Shown piece by piece: positions 44,789-53,869 of a DNA stretch of 64,000 nt. Made by a program: the position numbers and the translations under genes. Positions within the stretch are counted from its first letter, which is position 1. Each line of letters starts with the position of its first letter. The DNA is from JAIOSM01 sp964565415 (lineage in GTDB: Bacteria; Desulfobacterota; Desulfobacteria; Desulfobacterales; Desulfobacteraceae), in contig CAZMEX010000005.1 in the NCBI GenBank assembly GCA_964565415.1, positions 1-64,000 on the forward strand, written 5' to 3'. Under the pieces are notes generated by a model. That model searched no databases. It had not been told where the DNA came from and worked only from the letters and a program-made list of their open reading frames with translations.

Positions 44789-45865
44789 CTATCTTGTAAT
44801 GTTTGAAAGCTGGTTTAATATTTTAGTCATCCTGTCTATACTCTCTTTAATAATGGTAACAAACTCAAAATTTTTATCTTCCCTGCTCATTTCAAGAAAT
44901 ATAAGTTCAACAGAACCAAAGATTGTCTGCATTGGCTGGTGGAGTTCATGGCAGATAGCATCAACAGTTTCAATTGCTGTTTCCAATTGATGGTTCTTTT
45001 TTCTTTCGGTAACATCACTTACAAAAGCAAAGGCCCCGGAAATTTCATTATTATTATCATAGGTCAATGCAGCATCAAAAAGAGCATAAAGTTGTTCACC
45101 TTTTTTAGTTTTTAAAACAATACCAAAATTTTTTGATTGTGTATCCCCTGGATCAGTTAATATTGCCTTAAAGGTTTTTCCTTCTTTCTCCTCTGTAAAA
45201 TCAACTACTGATTTTCCAATGATCTGTTCGGAAGTGACCCCAAGCATTTCACAAAGTGCGTGATTAACTGCAATTGTGACTTCGTTTTTATCTACTTGCC
45301 AAAACCCTGAGGAGGTTGTTTTGATAAGTTGAGAATATTTTTCTCTACTTTGGGCAAGCAGCTGCTCAGTTCTCTGTTTTTCATTCAGAACAAAAGAGTG
45401 CTCCAATGCTCGTTCAATGGAGTGAAGCAGGGTTGACATATCTCTGATGGGTTTAACAATATAGTCCCATGCACCAATCTTCATTGTTTCAATGGCATCC
45501 TGAATTCCGCTTACTCCGGAAATTACAATAAGAGGTATTTGAGGGGAGTCTTTATGTATATGAGTAATAACATCATAACCATCCATTTGAGGCATTCGAA
45601 GATCCAAAAGCACTATGTCAATGTTTTCTTTTTCAAATATATTTATCCCCTGTTTTCCATCACAGGCAGTGAATATAATAAAGTCAGAATCTTCAAGAAA
45701 GCTTGCAAGGCTGCTTCGAACAGAATCATCATCATCAATAATTAAAACTGAAACAGGCTGTTTTTCTTTATTATCCACAGCTGAAACAGCTTCAAACCTG
45801 CCAGGCAATTGCTTTTCTAATTGACGAATTTTACTTTCAAGCTCTTCGTAACTCGGCTTGTTCAT
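44789..45865 (-). CDS. Response regulator with PAS and HisKA-like domains, no ATPase domain
   Basis: The protein starts with a short coiled coil (about 5-20), then a receiver domain (about 38-155) with phospho-acceptor Asp88, then a PAS domain (about 170-290), then a HisKA-type helix pair with His306 in CHELHQPMQ. The chain stops at residue 358 just after the dimerisation helices. There is no HATPase domain, and no continuation is visible in the downstream sequence. It may accept or pass phosphate to a separate kinase, or act as a dimerisation module. It stands alone, convergent with cobQ. Confidence 0.85.
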   Translation of the reverse strand: MNKPSYEELESKIRQLEKQLPGRFEAVSAVDNKEKQPVSVLIIDDDDSVRSSLASFLEDSDFIIFTACDGKQGINIFEKENIDIVLLDLRMPQMDGYDVITHIHKDSPQIPLIVISGVSGIQDAIETMKIGAWDYIVKPIRDMSTLLHSIERALEHSFVLNEKQRTEQLLAQSREKYSQLIKTTSSGFWQVDKNEVTIAVNHALCEMLGVTSEQIIGKSVVDFTEEKEGKTFKAILTDPGDTQSKNFGIVLKTKKGEQLYALFDAALTYDNNNEISGAFAFVSDVTERKKNHQLETAIETVDAICHELHQPMQTIFGSVELIFLEMSREDKNFEFVTIIKESIDRMTKILNQLSNITR

Positions 45866-45984
45866 ACTTGCCCTCTTGAATATTGATAATGAAAGAACAA
45901 AATATTGGAGCTTTTATTATCTTACAATTATAGGATGATTGCTATTTTTTTGTCAAGAAAATTTAAACAATTTCACCTTCCACA

Positions 45985-47265
45985 TTACCTTTTATCAATG
46001 GGCATATATTGCAACAATGGTTCACCGGTAAATACCTGACGGGGGCGGCTGATTTTCATCTCAGGATCAGAAAAGTCTTCCTGCCAATGGGCAATCCAGC
46101 CGGGAAGTCGTCCAATGGCAAACATTACTGTAAACATATTGGTGGGAATCCCCATTGCCCTTAAAACAATACCTGAATAAAAATCCACGTTGGGGTATAA
46201 ATTTTTATCCTGAAAATATGGATCAGCCAATGCCTCTTTCTCAAGTTCCATGGCAATCCAAAGCAGAGGATCATTTGTTTTTGTTTTTTTTAAAATTTTG
46301 TCACAAATCTGTTTCATTATTTTGGCTCTTGGGTCATAGGTTTTATAAACTCTGTGACCAAACCCCATAAGCTTAAAAGGGTCATTAACATCTTTTGCCT
46401 TTTTAATTACATCGGCAATTTTAAGACCTGTTGTATGAATTTCATCCAGCATGTGGATAACTGCCTGATTGGCACCACCATGCAAAGGACCCCACAGCGC
46501 AGCAATTCCCGATGATATGGCAGCATAAATATTTACTTTGCCGCTTCCCACAACCCGCACAGCAGTTGTTGAACAATTTTGCTCATGGTCAGCATGCAAA
46601 ATCCAGAACACATTCAAAGCCTCGGCAATATCTTTATCAATATGATATGGGACCACCGGGTTATCAAACATCATGTGAAGAAAATTTTCACAATAGGAGT
46701 AGTTTGGATTGGGATAAACAGGGTTTTGACCAATGGAGACCTTATATGCCATGGCAGCCATTGTTCTAACCTTTGAAACAAGGCGTAAAAAAGTTTTTTG
46801 AAGATCTTCTCTGCTGTCCACAAGTCCTGGATGAAAACTTCTCATTGCATTTACCATGGCAGATAAAATACCCATGGGATGTGCTCTGCTGGGAAAATTC
46901 TGGTAAAACATTTTCATGTTTTCATGGAGAAGTGAATGATCATTTAAATTTACACTTGTTGCTGTAAGCTCGTCTCTGGTAGGAAGTCTGCCTCGTATCA
47001 AAAGAAAAGTTGTTTCAACAAAGGAGGAGTGTTCAGCAAGTTGTTCAATGGGTATGCCCCGGTATCTTAAAATACCTTTTTCACCATCCATAAATGTAAT
47101 GGCACTTTTACAGCTGCCAGTATTTCCAAATCCCGGATCAAAAGTAATAAATCCACTCTCCTGTCTTAATTTTCTTATATCAATTGCTCTGTCACCGGCA
47201 GTACCGGTTATTACAGGTAGTTTATATTCTTTACCATCAATGGTTAATCTGGCATACTCTTCCAT
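45985..47265 (-). CDS. gltA: Citrate synthase
   Basis: This condenses acetyl-CoA and oxaloacetate to citrate in the TCA cycle. Family segments include LRYRGIPIEQLA near 75, HGGANQAV near 280 with an active-site histidine, and FGHRVYKTYDPRA near 322. I place the start at the ATG at 47265 (MEEYARL, AAGGAT upstream), giving 426 residues; the frame is open to 47370 but that part overlaps the FmdB gene. It resembles the long bacterial type II form. It follows the FmdB gene on the minus strand. Confidence 0.95.
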   Translation of the reverse strand: MEEYARLTIDGKEYKLPVITGTAGDRAIDIRKLRQESGFITFDPGFGNTGSCKSAITFMDGEKGILRYRGIPIEQLAEHSSFVETTFLLIRGRLPTRDELTATSVNLNDHSLLHENMKMFYQNFPSRAHPMGILSAMVNAMRSFHPGLVDSREDLQKTFLRLVSKVRTMAAMAYKVSIGQNPVYPNPNYSYCENFLHMMFDNPVVPYHIDKDIAEALNVFWILHADHEQNCSTTAVRVVGSGKVNIYAAISSGIAALWGPLHGGANQAVIHMLDEIHTTGLKIADVIKKAKDVNDPFKLMGFGHRVYKTYDPRAKIMKQICDKILKKTKTNDPLLWIAMELEKEALADPYFQDKNLYPNVDFYSGIVLRAMGIPTNMFTVMFAIGRLPGWIAHWQEDFSDPEMKISRPRQVFTGEPLLQYMPIDKR

Positions 47266-47296
47266 TTTTGAATCCTTGGGCTTGTTTTGTGGTCTT

Positions 47297-47536
47297 TTAT
47301 TCTCCTGGTACAGTGTAGGTGGTACATGAACCTTGTGAACAATTTCTCTCCTGCTTTGTTGCTTTGGCACTTGAAGCAGAGCGTCCCATTACATAATTGG
47401 TTTGACTCAAAACCCTTTCAAATTCCCTGGAATCACACTTGGGGCATTTGTTATCATCACTCTCCTTTGAAGAACTGGTGGAAATTACCTCAAAAAACTC
47501 TTCACATTTACTGCATTTGAACTCATATATAGGCAT
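47297..47536 (-). CDS. FmdB family zinc-ribbon protein
   Basis: This 79-residue protein begins MPIYEFKCSKCEEFFE and has a second pair in KCPKCDS, giving the CxxC-x(n)-CxxC zinc ribbon of the FmdB/CxxC_CxxC_SSSS family. AGGAGG precedes the ATG at 47536. The C-terminal part is Ser/Thr-rich with two more cysteines. The family was named for a putative regulator of formamidase; function here is unknown. It lies between cbiD and gltA. Confidence 0.85.
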   Translation of the reverse strand: MPIYEFKCSKCEEFFEVISTSSSKESDDNKCPKCDSREFERVLSQTNYVMGRSASSAKATKQERNCSQGSCTTYTVPGE

Positions 47537-47613
47537 CTTTGCCTCCTGGGAAATGATATTATTCTTATTTAAAATTTGCACAAGTCACTAATATATGTAC
47601 GTTTTAGGCATTG

Positions 47614-48711
47614 TCAAGGAGCAAGGGAATCAAATATCAAGTTCCCATCAAAATCAAAAATAATTGAGCGGACAGAGAGTTTATTTTCAGCAAAGTTTTC
47701 TCCATTGGCAACAATTTTTTTACCCACATGGGAAACCAAATCTGGAAACTTGGGATATATAAAAGAAAATGCATGTCTTGCAGTGTTGGCACTTTTGATT
47801 TTTCTCACAAGGGTTGGATCTGAAGTTATTGTCTTAGCCCACCCTGCAAGCTTTTCCATGGAAAGATTTGATTTTGCAGCATGTGTATGTTCAAATCCCA
47901 TTGCCATTTTTACAGCTTTTCCAAAAAAAACTGTGATTATTAAATTTTGAATTTTTGAATTTTTAACAGCTTGATCAATGGAAGCCTTAAAGAAGTCACC
48001 TGTCTGGACAAAGCACTCTTCAAAAAAATCAGGAAAAAGATCCATGGCAAATCTTTCGCTTCTTCTTCCCGTGGTATACACCAAAGTTGTTCCCCCCTTG
48101 GCAGCAGCAATATTTACACCTGCCTTAATGGTTGCAATATAAGCATCATGGGACATGGGAGTAACAATACCAGTGGTTCCAAGGATTGAAATACCGCCAA
48201 TAATGCCAAGCCTTGCATTTAAGGTCTTTTTTGCAAGCTCCTCACCCCGGGGAACAAACACCTCTATAACAAGATTATTAGATCTTGTTATAGAGAGATT
48301 ATCAAAAACATAATCAATGGATTCTCGAATCATTGCCCGGGGACCTGGGTTTATGGCAAACTCTCCAACAGTAAGCTCTAATCCAGGCTTTGTAACTTTG
48401 CCAACACCAACTCCACCCTTAATTGTAATATCATGACCTTTGGTTTTTAATAATGTTATTTTTACTCCGATTTGCGCTTTATGTGTAATGTCTGGATCAT
48501 CACCTGCATCCTTAACTACAAGGCATTGGACTTGATTATCAGTTAATTGCCTGATGTCAAATATATCTATAAATCTTTGTTCACCTGTTAAAAACCTTAT
48601 TTTTACTTTGCTCTTTTTTTCCTTGCCCAATAAAAAATAGAGGGCTGCTTTTGTGGCAGCAGCAGCAGAAGCACCGGTTGTAAAACCTTTTTTTAAAGGC
48701 TTGTCAGACAT
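47614..48711 (-). CDS. cbiD: Cobalt-precorrin-5B C1-methyltransferase
   Basis: CbiD methylates C1 in the anaerobic pathway. The N-terminus KKGFTTGASAAAATKAAL is the family hallmark, followed by KDAGDDPDITHKAQI near 68 and GVGKVTKPGLE near 102. The 365-residue length is normal. It belongs to the minus-strand arm cbiC-cobB-cbiD. Confidence 0.95.
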   Translation of the reverse strand: MSDKPLKKGFTTGASAAAATKAALYFLLGKEKKSKVKIRFLTGEQRFIDIFDIRQLTDNQVQCLVVKDAGDDPDITHKAQIGVKITLLKTKGHDITIKGGVGVGKVTKPGLELTVGEFAINPGPRAMIRESIDYVFDNLSITRSNNLVIEVFVPRGEELAKKTLNARLGIIGGISILGTTGIVTPMSHDAYIATIKAGVNIAAAKGGTTLVYTTGRRSERFAMDLFPDFFEECFVQTGDFFKASIDQAVKNSKIQNLIITVFFGKAVKMAMGFEHTHAAKSNLSMEKLAGWAKTITSDPTLVRKIKSANTARHAFSFIYPKFPDLVSHVGKKIVANGENFAENKLSVRSIIFDFDGNLIFDSLAP

Positions 48712-48755
48712 TGAATCTTACCTTTTTGCTTTTTAATTGTGTATTTTATAACTAT

Positions 48756-50156
48756 TTACTCCATGCTCTTATACTTGAGACATGCCTTAACAAAGCTTTT
48801 TGCACAGTTCTCATTGCTTCCAAAATGAATATGAAAATAACTTGCTAAAGTATTATTTTTTAAAAAGCCGGATAGGTCCACGGTTTTACCATCTCTCTTT
48901 GTAACATTGTAAATATCTTTAATATCATTATCCAAAAAAGTTTTCTTTGACATATCTTCCAGAAGAGTTGAATAATGATACTCATGTCCTCTTAAAACAG
49001 CGCCTTTACTCCCAATTAAGGAATTCTGTTTAAGCGTGATTTCTCGATACCCAAGAGATCTTAATCTGGATGACACCTTAACTGAAAAATTAAAGCAGCC
49101 GGTCATGGGATATGTTTTTTTACCATTTTCATCTGTCATAAAAGAACAAAGATACATAAATCCTCCGCACTCTCCATATATGGGCATATTGCCATGACTT
49201 TCTGCATTAATATCTTTTAAAAGGGAGATATTGCAGGAGAGCTCATTGGCAAAAAGCTCAGGATATCCTCCGCCAAAATAGAGACCATGCAGGTTATCAG
49301 GAAGATGTGTATCAGTTAAAGGAGAAAATTCAACAATTTTCGCACCGCTTTTTTTTAACAGCTCAATATTGTCTTTATAATAAAAGCAGAAAGCTTTATC
49401 CCTTGCAACTCCAATGTTAACCACCTCTTTATCCCTGGTACCTTCATCTGAAACGTGATAATGGTTATTGGAAAAAGGTGCTAGTTTATGGATAAAATCT
49501 TTAAAAGATGTATTTTTATCAATCATTGTTACAAGCAGAGAAAGTGTTTCATCAGACATGGTAAACTCTTCTGCTGTAACAAGTCCCAAGTGCCTGTCAG
49601 GAAGAGATATTTTCTCATTTCTTAAAATATAACCCAAAGATTCTGTTTTGCAATTATCTTTTACTGCATCTTTCAAATACCTATAATGATTTGGACTTCC
49701 AACACGATTAAAAATAATACCGGCAATATTCAAATTTTTATCAAAGTTTTCAAACCCCTGTACAATGGCAGCAACACTTCTTGCCATACTTCTTGCATCA
49801 AGAATCAGAACAACAGGAAGATTGAGCCATTTTGCCATTTGCGCTGTTGATCCTGCCTCTGATGTACCGCTGATACCGTCAAAAAGCCCCATCACGCCCT
49901 CGACCACAGCAATATCACAATTGAGAGAACTTTTTTGAAAATTTTCTATATTATAATTTTTTGAAAGCATCCAGGAATCCAGATTAATGCTGGTTTTGCC
50001 ACATATTTTTGTATGGTGACCAGGATCAATAAAATCAGGCCCTATTTTAAAAGGTGCAACTTTATATCCCAAGTGGGAAAGATATTTCATTATACCAAGG
50101 GATAGAGTTGTTTTGCCGGAGTTACTCCCGATTCCTGCTATTACAAAACCTTTAAT
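48756..50156 (-). CDS. cobB: Cobyrinic acid a,c-diamide synthase, probable AUU start
   Basis: CobB/CbiA amidates the a and c side chains of the corrin ring. The P-loop GIGSNSGKTT lies upstream of the first ATG (50090), so the gene must start earlier. The open frame reaches back to the cbiC stop with no ATG, GTG or TTG. An ATT at 50156, five bases after AGGAGG, encodes the expected KGFVIAG N-terminus. The C-terminal glutaminase has YGECGGFMYL with the catalytic cysteine. From the ATT the protein has 466 residues. Either AUU initiation or a base error in the sequence explains this. Confidence 0.9.
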   Translation of the reverse strand: MKGFVIAGIGSNSGKTTLSLGIMKYLSHLGYKVAPFKIGPDFIDPGHHTKICGKTSINLDSWMLSKNYNIENFQKSSLNCDIAVVEGVMGLFDGISGTSEAGSTAQMAKWLNLPVVLILDARSMARSVAAIVQGFENFDKNLNIAGIIFNRVGSPNHYRYLKDAVKDNCKTESLGYILRNEKISLPDRHLGLVTAEEFTMSDETLSLLVTMIDKNTSFKDFIHKLAPFSNNHYHVSDEGTRDKEVVNIGVARDKAFCFYYKDNIELLKKSGAKIVEFSPLTDTHLPDNLHGLYFGGGYPELFANELSCNISLLKDINAESHGNMPIYGECGGFMYLCSFMTDENGKKTYPMTGCFNFSVKVSSRLRSLGYREITLKQNSLIGSKGAVLRGHEYHYSTLLEDMSKKTFLDNDIKDIYNVTKRDGKTVDLSGFLKNNTLASYFHIHFGSNENCAKSFVKACLKYKSME

Positions 50157-50177
50157 AATTGCCTCCTGAACAGCTTC

Positions 50178-50771
50178 TTATGCATTGTTTTCAGCCAAAA
50201 CAGTAAGGGCATTCACAACACTTGCTGCAATGTTTGACCCACCTTTTCTACCCACATTGGAAATATATGGAAAATCCAACTCAATAAGGTCATGCTTGGA
50301 TTCTGCGGCATTAACAAACCCCACGGGAAATCCAATTATCAATGCAGGTTTGGCTTTTCCCATTTTTACAAGCTCAATTAAGCGCAACAAAGCTGTGGGT
50401 GCATTTCCAATAACATAAATAGCATTGTCCATCAAATCTGACGCTTTATCAACAGCAGCTTCAGCCCGGGTCAGATTTTTATCAAAAGCTTCTCTTACAA
50501 CTGCTTCATCTTTTATAAAGCAGTGAGCCGGTTTACGAATTCCAGCCCTTGCCATATTTGTATCTGTAAAAATAGAGCATCCATTTTTTAAAGCTCTAAT
50601 TGCTGCATCAATTGCATTTTTATGGAATCTTATGGTCTTAATATATTCAAAATCAGCTGAGGTGTGAATCATTCGCCTTACTATGGGCCATTCTAAAGAG
50701 CTAAATCCGTGATCACCCGCTTCTTTATCAATAATTTGAAAACTTAACTTTTCAATATTTTCAGGTTTCAT
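50178..50771 (-). CDS. cbiC: Cobalt-precorrin-8 methylmutase
   Basis: CbiC/CobH moves the methyl group from C11 to C12 to form cobyrinate. It has the family segments RMIHTSADFEY with the catalytic histidine near 31, FTDTNMARAGI near 68 and PVGFVNAAESK near 149. The length of 197 residues is normal. It leads the minus-strand arm; no riboswitch is seen upstream. Its stop lies 21 bases before the cobB start in the same frame. Confidence 0.95.
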   Translation of the reverse strand: MKPENIEKLSFQIIDKEAGDHGFSSLEWPIVRRMIHTSADFEYIKTIRFHKNAIDAAIRALKNGCSIFTDTNMARAGIRKPAHCFIKDEAVVREAFDKNLTRAEAAVDKASDLMDNAIYVIGNAPTALLRLIELVKMGKAKPALIIGFPVGFVNAAESKHDLIELDFPYISNVGRKGGSNIAASVVNALTVLAENNA

Positions 50772-50917
50772 ATATATTTATCCTTTTTTAATTATCCAGA
50801 TATTTTATTTACCATGCTTTTATTTGATATCATTGTTCCACCATTACTTGCAACAGATCACTCTCTTATTTATCTTGAATTTAAACAAATTTAAGATTAT
50901 GTTTACAAAACAGATAA

Positions 50918-53869
50918 ATGGATTTTAAGATGACAAAACAGATATATACTAAAACAGTTGACAAAATCTTTCCAACGCTTGAAGCTTATCATAAAGACAA
51001 CATTTTATCAAAAATAACAAAAATTCATAACCACGCTGCAACCTTACAAATAGCTCTGCCTGAAAGTTCAGATTTTATTAAAGAATTTGTACAGGCAATA
51101 TTTTTCAGTGAATTTATTGAATCTTCCCTTACAAGATACCCGGATATTTTAGAAGATCTTATAAATTCAGGCGACCTTGAAAAAACATATACAGAAGATG
51201 AAGTTTTTGTCAAAATTGATGGTTCAATCAAAAATTTATCCAGTAAAGCCAATGAACCCAGTGAAGCCAAAGTCCAACATGCTGTGGTTAAAACAAAACT
51301 TCGTGAAATGATCAGAATAGCATGGAGGGACTTAAATCAAAAAGCCAGCCTCAATGAAACTTTAACTGATTTATCTTTACTTGCAGATGCTTGTATTGAA
51401 ACGGTTTTCTCCCATATTTACAAGGAGTTATCCTCAACCCATGGAACCCCAACAGATGCACAGGGAAAAAGGCAAAACCTGATAGTATTTGGAATGGGAA
51501 AGCTTGGTGCAAAAGAGTTAAACTTTTCATCAGATATTGATCTGATTTTTGTTTATCCAAAACATGGATATACTGATAGGGAAAAGAGTATTTCCAACGA
51601 AGAATTTTTTACAAAGATGTGTAGAAAATTTATAAAATTTTTAAGCTCAAACAGGGATGGACTGAATTTTTACAGGGTGGATACCAGACTTAGACCCTTT
51701 GGAGCAACAGGACCCCTGGTTATGACATGCCAGGAGTTTGAAGAGTACTACGAGGCACAGGGCAGAGAGTGGGAAAGATATGCCTTTATAAAAACAAGAC
51801 CCGTGGCAGGAGACTTAAAGGGCGGGTATAAACTTTTAAAGGATTTAAATTCATTCATCTACAGGCGGTATTTTGATTATGGAACTTTTGACTCTTTTAA
51901 GGATATGAAAACAAGAATCTCTCTGCAGACAAAAAACAGAAATCTAAAGACAAATATTAAATCAGGTCCCGGCGGAATAAGAGAGATTGAATTTTTTGGA
52001 CAGGTTTTCCAGCTCATACGGGGAGGGATTGAACCTGAACTCCAGACGAGAAAGATATTAAAGGTTCTTGGTCTTTTAGTGAAATATTCATGCATTGACC
52101 AGAAAACTGAAGAAGATTTGACCAGGGCATATTTTTTTTTAAGAATGGTTGAAAATCGCCTCCAGGAGTATCAGGATTTACAAACCCATGATCTTCCGGA
52201 AAACAGTGGGGCAAAATTAAGAGTGGCGCTCTCCATGGGCTTTGCTTCCCATGAAGAGTTTATAACAATTCTTGATAAACATAGAGATACGGTTCATCAG
52301 CACTTCACAGACCTTCTTGTATCAGAAGAAGATGAAATAGATGATAAGGAAATAGAAGGTTATAAGCAATTATGGCTAAATATTAATGATGCCCAGTCAA
52401 TAATTGAAACTAAAGTAATCTCAGGCTATGGCAATATTGATAGTGTGGCTAAGCTTTTGCAAGGACTTAAAGAGCATCCTAAAACTCAAAGGCTTGCTGT
52501 GAGCGGAAGAAAACGCCTAAACAGATTAATCCCCCTGGTTTTACAAAAAGCAAGTAAATGTCAAGATCCTGACACTGCATTAATGCGCCTTATTGAGATG
52601 ATAATAACAATAGAATCAAGAGCATGCTATATATCTCTGCTTTTAGAAAACAAAGGTGCATTGCACACTCTATCTGTTTTGGCAGAAAAAAGCCCCTGGA
52701 TTATCTCGTTTCTTTCAAAACATCCGGCTTTACTGGATGAATTGCTTGATCCTAAAACCCTTTACTCCCCTCCTGAAAAAAAAGAGCTGGAGGATTTGCT
52801 TAAAAGGCGAATGTCAAAAATTGATGAAAATGATATTGAATTTCAACTGGAAGAGTTGTCAGTTTTTAAACAGACAAACACATTAAGGGTTGCTTCAGCT
52901 GACATAAGTAAAAATTATCCTTTAATGAAAGTAAGTGACAAACTGACATATATAGCTGAAACAGTGCTGGATAAAGTTCTTGAAATTTCCTGGAACACGG
53001 TTGTAAAAAAATATGGGGTACCAGGAAGAGCAGATGATGGTGCAATAGATGAAGCCCATGACCAACAGATAGAATCGTGCGGCTTTGCAATTGTTACATA
53101 TGGCAAAGTTGGCGGCTTGGAAACAGGTTATAAATCAGACCTGGATTTAATATTTATCTGTTTAGACGATGCCGGGGTAACAAAGCATGCAAAAAGAAGT
53201 ATTGAAAACATTGCGTTTTATTCAATCCTAAGCCAGAGAATAATAAGTGCCCTTACAATGCATACCCCGGCAGGTCAACTCTATGGTGCTGATATGAGAT
53301 TAAGACCCGGGGGGCAGAGCGGAATGATTGTAACCACTGTTGATGCTTTAAAGGATTACTTTGAAACTAAGGCATGGACCTGGGAACATCAGGCATTGAT
53401 AAGGGCAAGGGCAGTAAGCGGAGATAAAGAGATTCAAACAAGGTTCAATAAAATAAGAGAAGGAGTTATAAGAAAAAAAAGGGATTTAAAAACCTTAAAA
53501 ACCGATGTGCTTGATATGCGCAACCGTATGAAAAAAGAACATCTTAAAACAAAAAAGGGATTTTTTGACATAAAACAGGGCAGTGGTGGAATTATAGATA
53601 TTGAATTTTTAGTGCAATACCTTATTTTAAAAAACAGTTATTCCCATCCTGGCTTAACATTATGGACAGATAATGTACGTCTGCTTGAAACCCTTGCCCA
53701 AGAGAAAATTATACAGCAAAAAGAGTGTGAGGCGATACAAAAAGCATATCTTGTAATGAGAAAAGCAATCCATAGACTCAACCTTCAGGAGAAGGAGTTG
53801 TTATTGCCAATAACCCAATTTTCCGACTTAAAAAACCATGTGGTTACAGCATACAATAAATATTTTTAA
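50918..53869 (+). CDS. glnE: Glutamine synthetase adenylyltransferase/deadenylylase
   Basis: GlnE adds and removes AMP from glutamine synthetase in response to nitrogen state. Two nucleotidyltransferase domains are visible: GMGKLGAKELNFSSDIDL near residue 191-208 and TYGKVGGLETGYKSDLDL near 725-742, each followed by its helical GlnD-like domain. At 983 residues it is full length. It is divergent from cbiC across 146 AT-rich bases, and its last four bases overlap the end of hutI. glnA is not in the window. Confidence 0.94.
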   Translation: MDFKMTKQIYTKTVDKIFPTLEAYHKDNILSKITKIHNHAATLQIALPESSDFIKEFVQAIFFSEFIESSLTRYPDILEDLINSGDLEKTYTEDEVFVKIDGSIKNLSSKANEPSEAKVQHAVVKTKLREMIRIAWRDLNQKASLNETLTDLSLLADACIETVFSHIYKELSSTHGTPTDAQGKRQNLIVFGMGKLGAKELNFSSDIDLIFVYPKHGYTDREKSISNEEFFTKMCRKFIKFLSSNRDGLNFYRVDTRLRPFGATGPLVMTCQEFEEYYEAQGREWERYAFIKTRPVAGDLKGGYKLLKDLNSFIYRRYFDYGTFDSFKDMKTRISLQTKNRNLKTNIKSGPGGIREIEFFGQVFQLIRGGIEPELQTRKILKVLGLLVKYSCIDQKTEEDLTRAYFFLRMVENRLQEYQDLQTHDLPENSGAKLRVALSMGFASHEEFITILDKHRDTVHQHFTDLLVSEEDEIDDKEIEGYKQLWLNINDAQSIIETKVISGYGNIDSVAKLLQGLKEHPKTQRLAVSGRKRLNRLIPLVLQKASKCQDPDTALMRLIEMIITIESRACYISLLLENKGALHTLSVLAEKSPWIISFLSKHPALLDELLDPKTLYSPPEKKELEDLLKRRMSKIDENDIEFQLEELSVFKQTNTLRVASADISKNYPLMKVSDKLTYIAETVLDKVLEISWNTVVKKYGVPGRADDGAIDEAHDQQIESCGFAIVTYGKVGGLETGYKSDLDLIFICLDDAGVTKHAKRSIENIAFYSILSQRIISALTMHTPAGQLYGADMRLRPGGQSGMIVTTVDALKDYFETKAWTWEHQALIRARAVSGDKEIQTRFNKIREGVIRKKRDLKTLKTDVLDMRNRMKKEHLKTKKGFFDIKQGSGGIIDIEFLVQYLILKNSYSHPGLTLWTDNVRLLETLAQEKIIQQKECEAIQKAYLVMRKAIHRLNLQEKELLLPITQFSDLKNHVVTAYNKYF

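Noticed and set aside
45985..47370. Longer citrate synthase starting at 47370
   Set aside because: The extra N-terminus overlaps the FmdB gene and does not resemble citrate synthase; the ATG at 47265 fits better.
50772..50917. Possible riboswitch in the cbiC-glnE intergenic region
   Set aside because: None of the conserved B12 blocks (GCCACTG-like box, CCGCTGT block, closing CCTGCC) is present on either strand.
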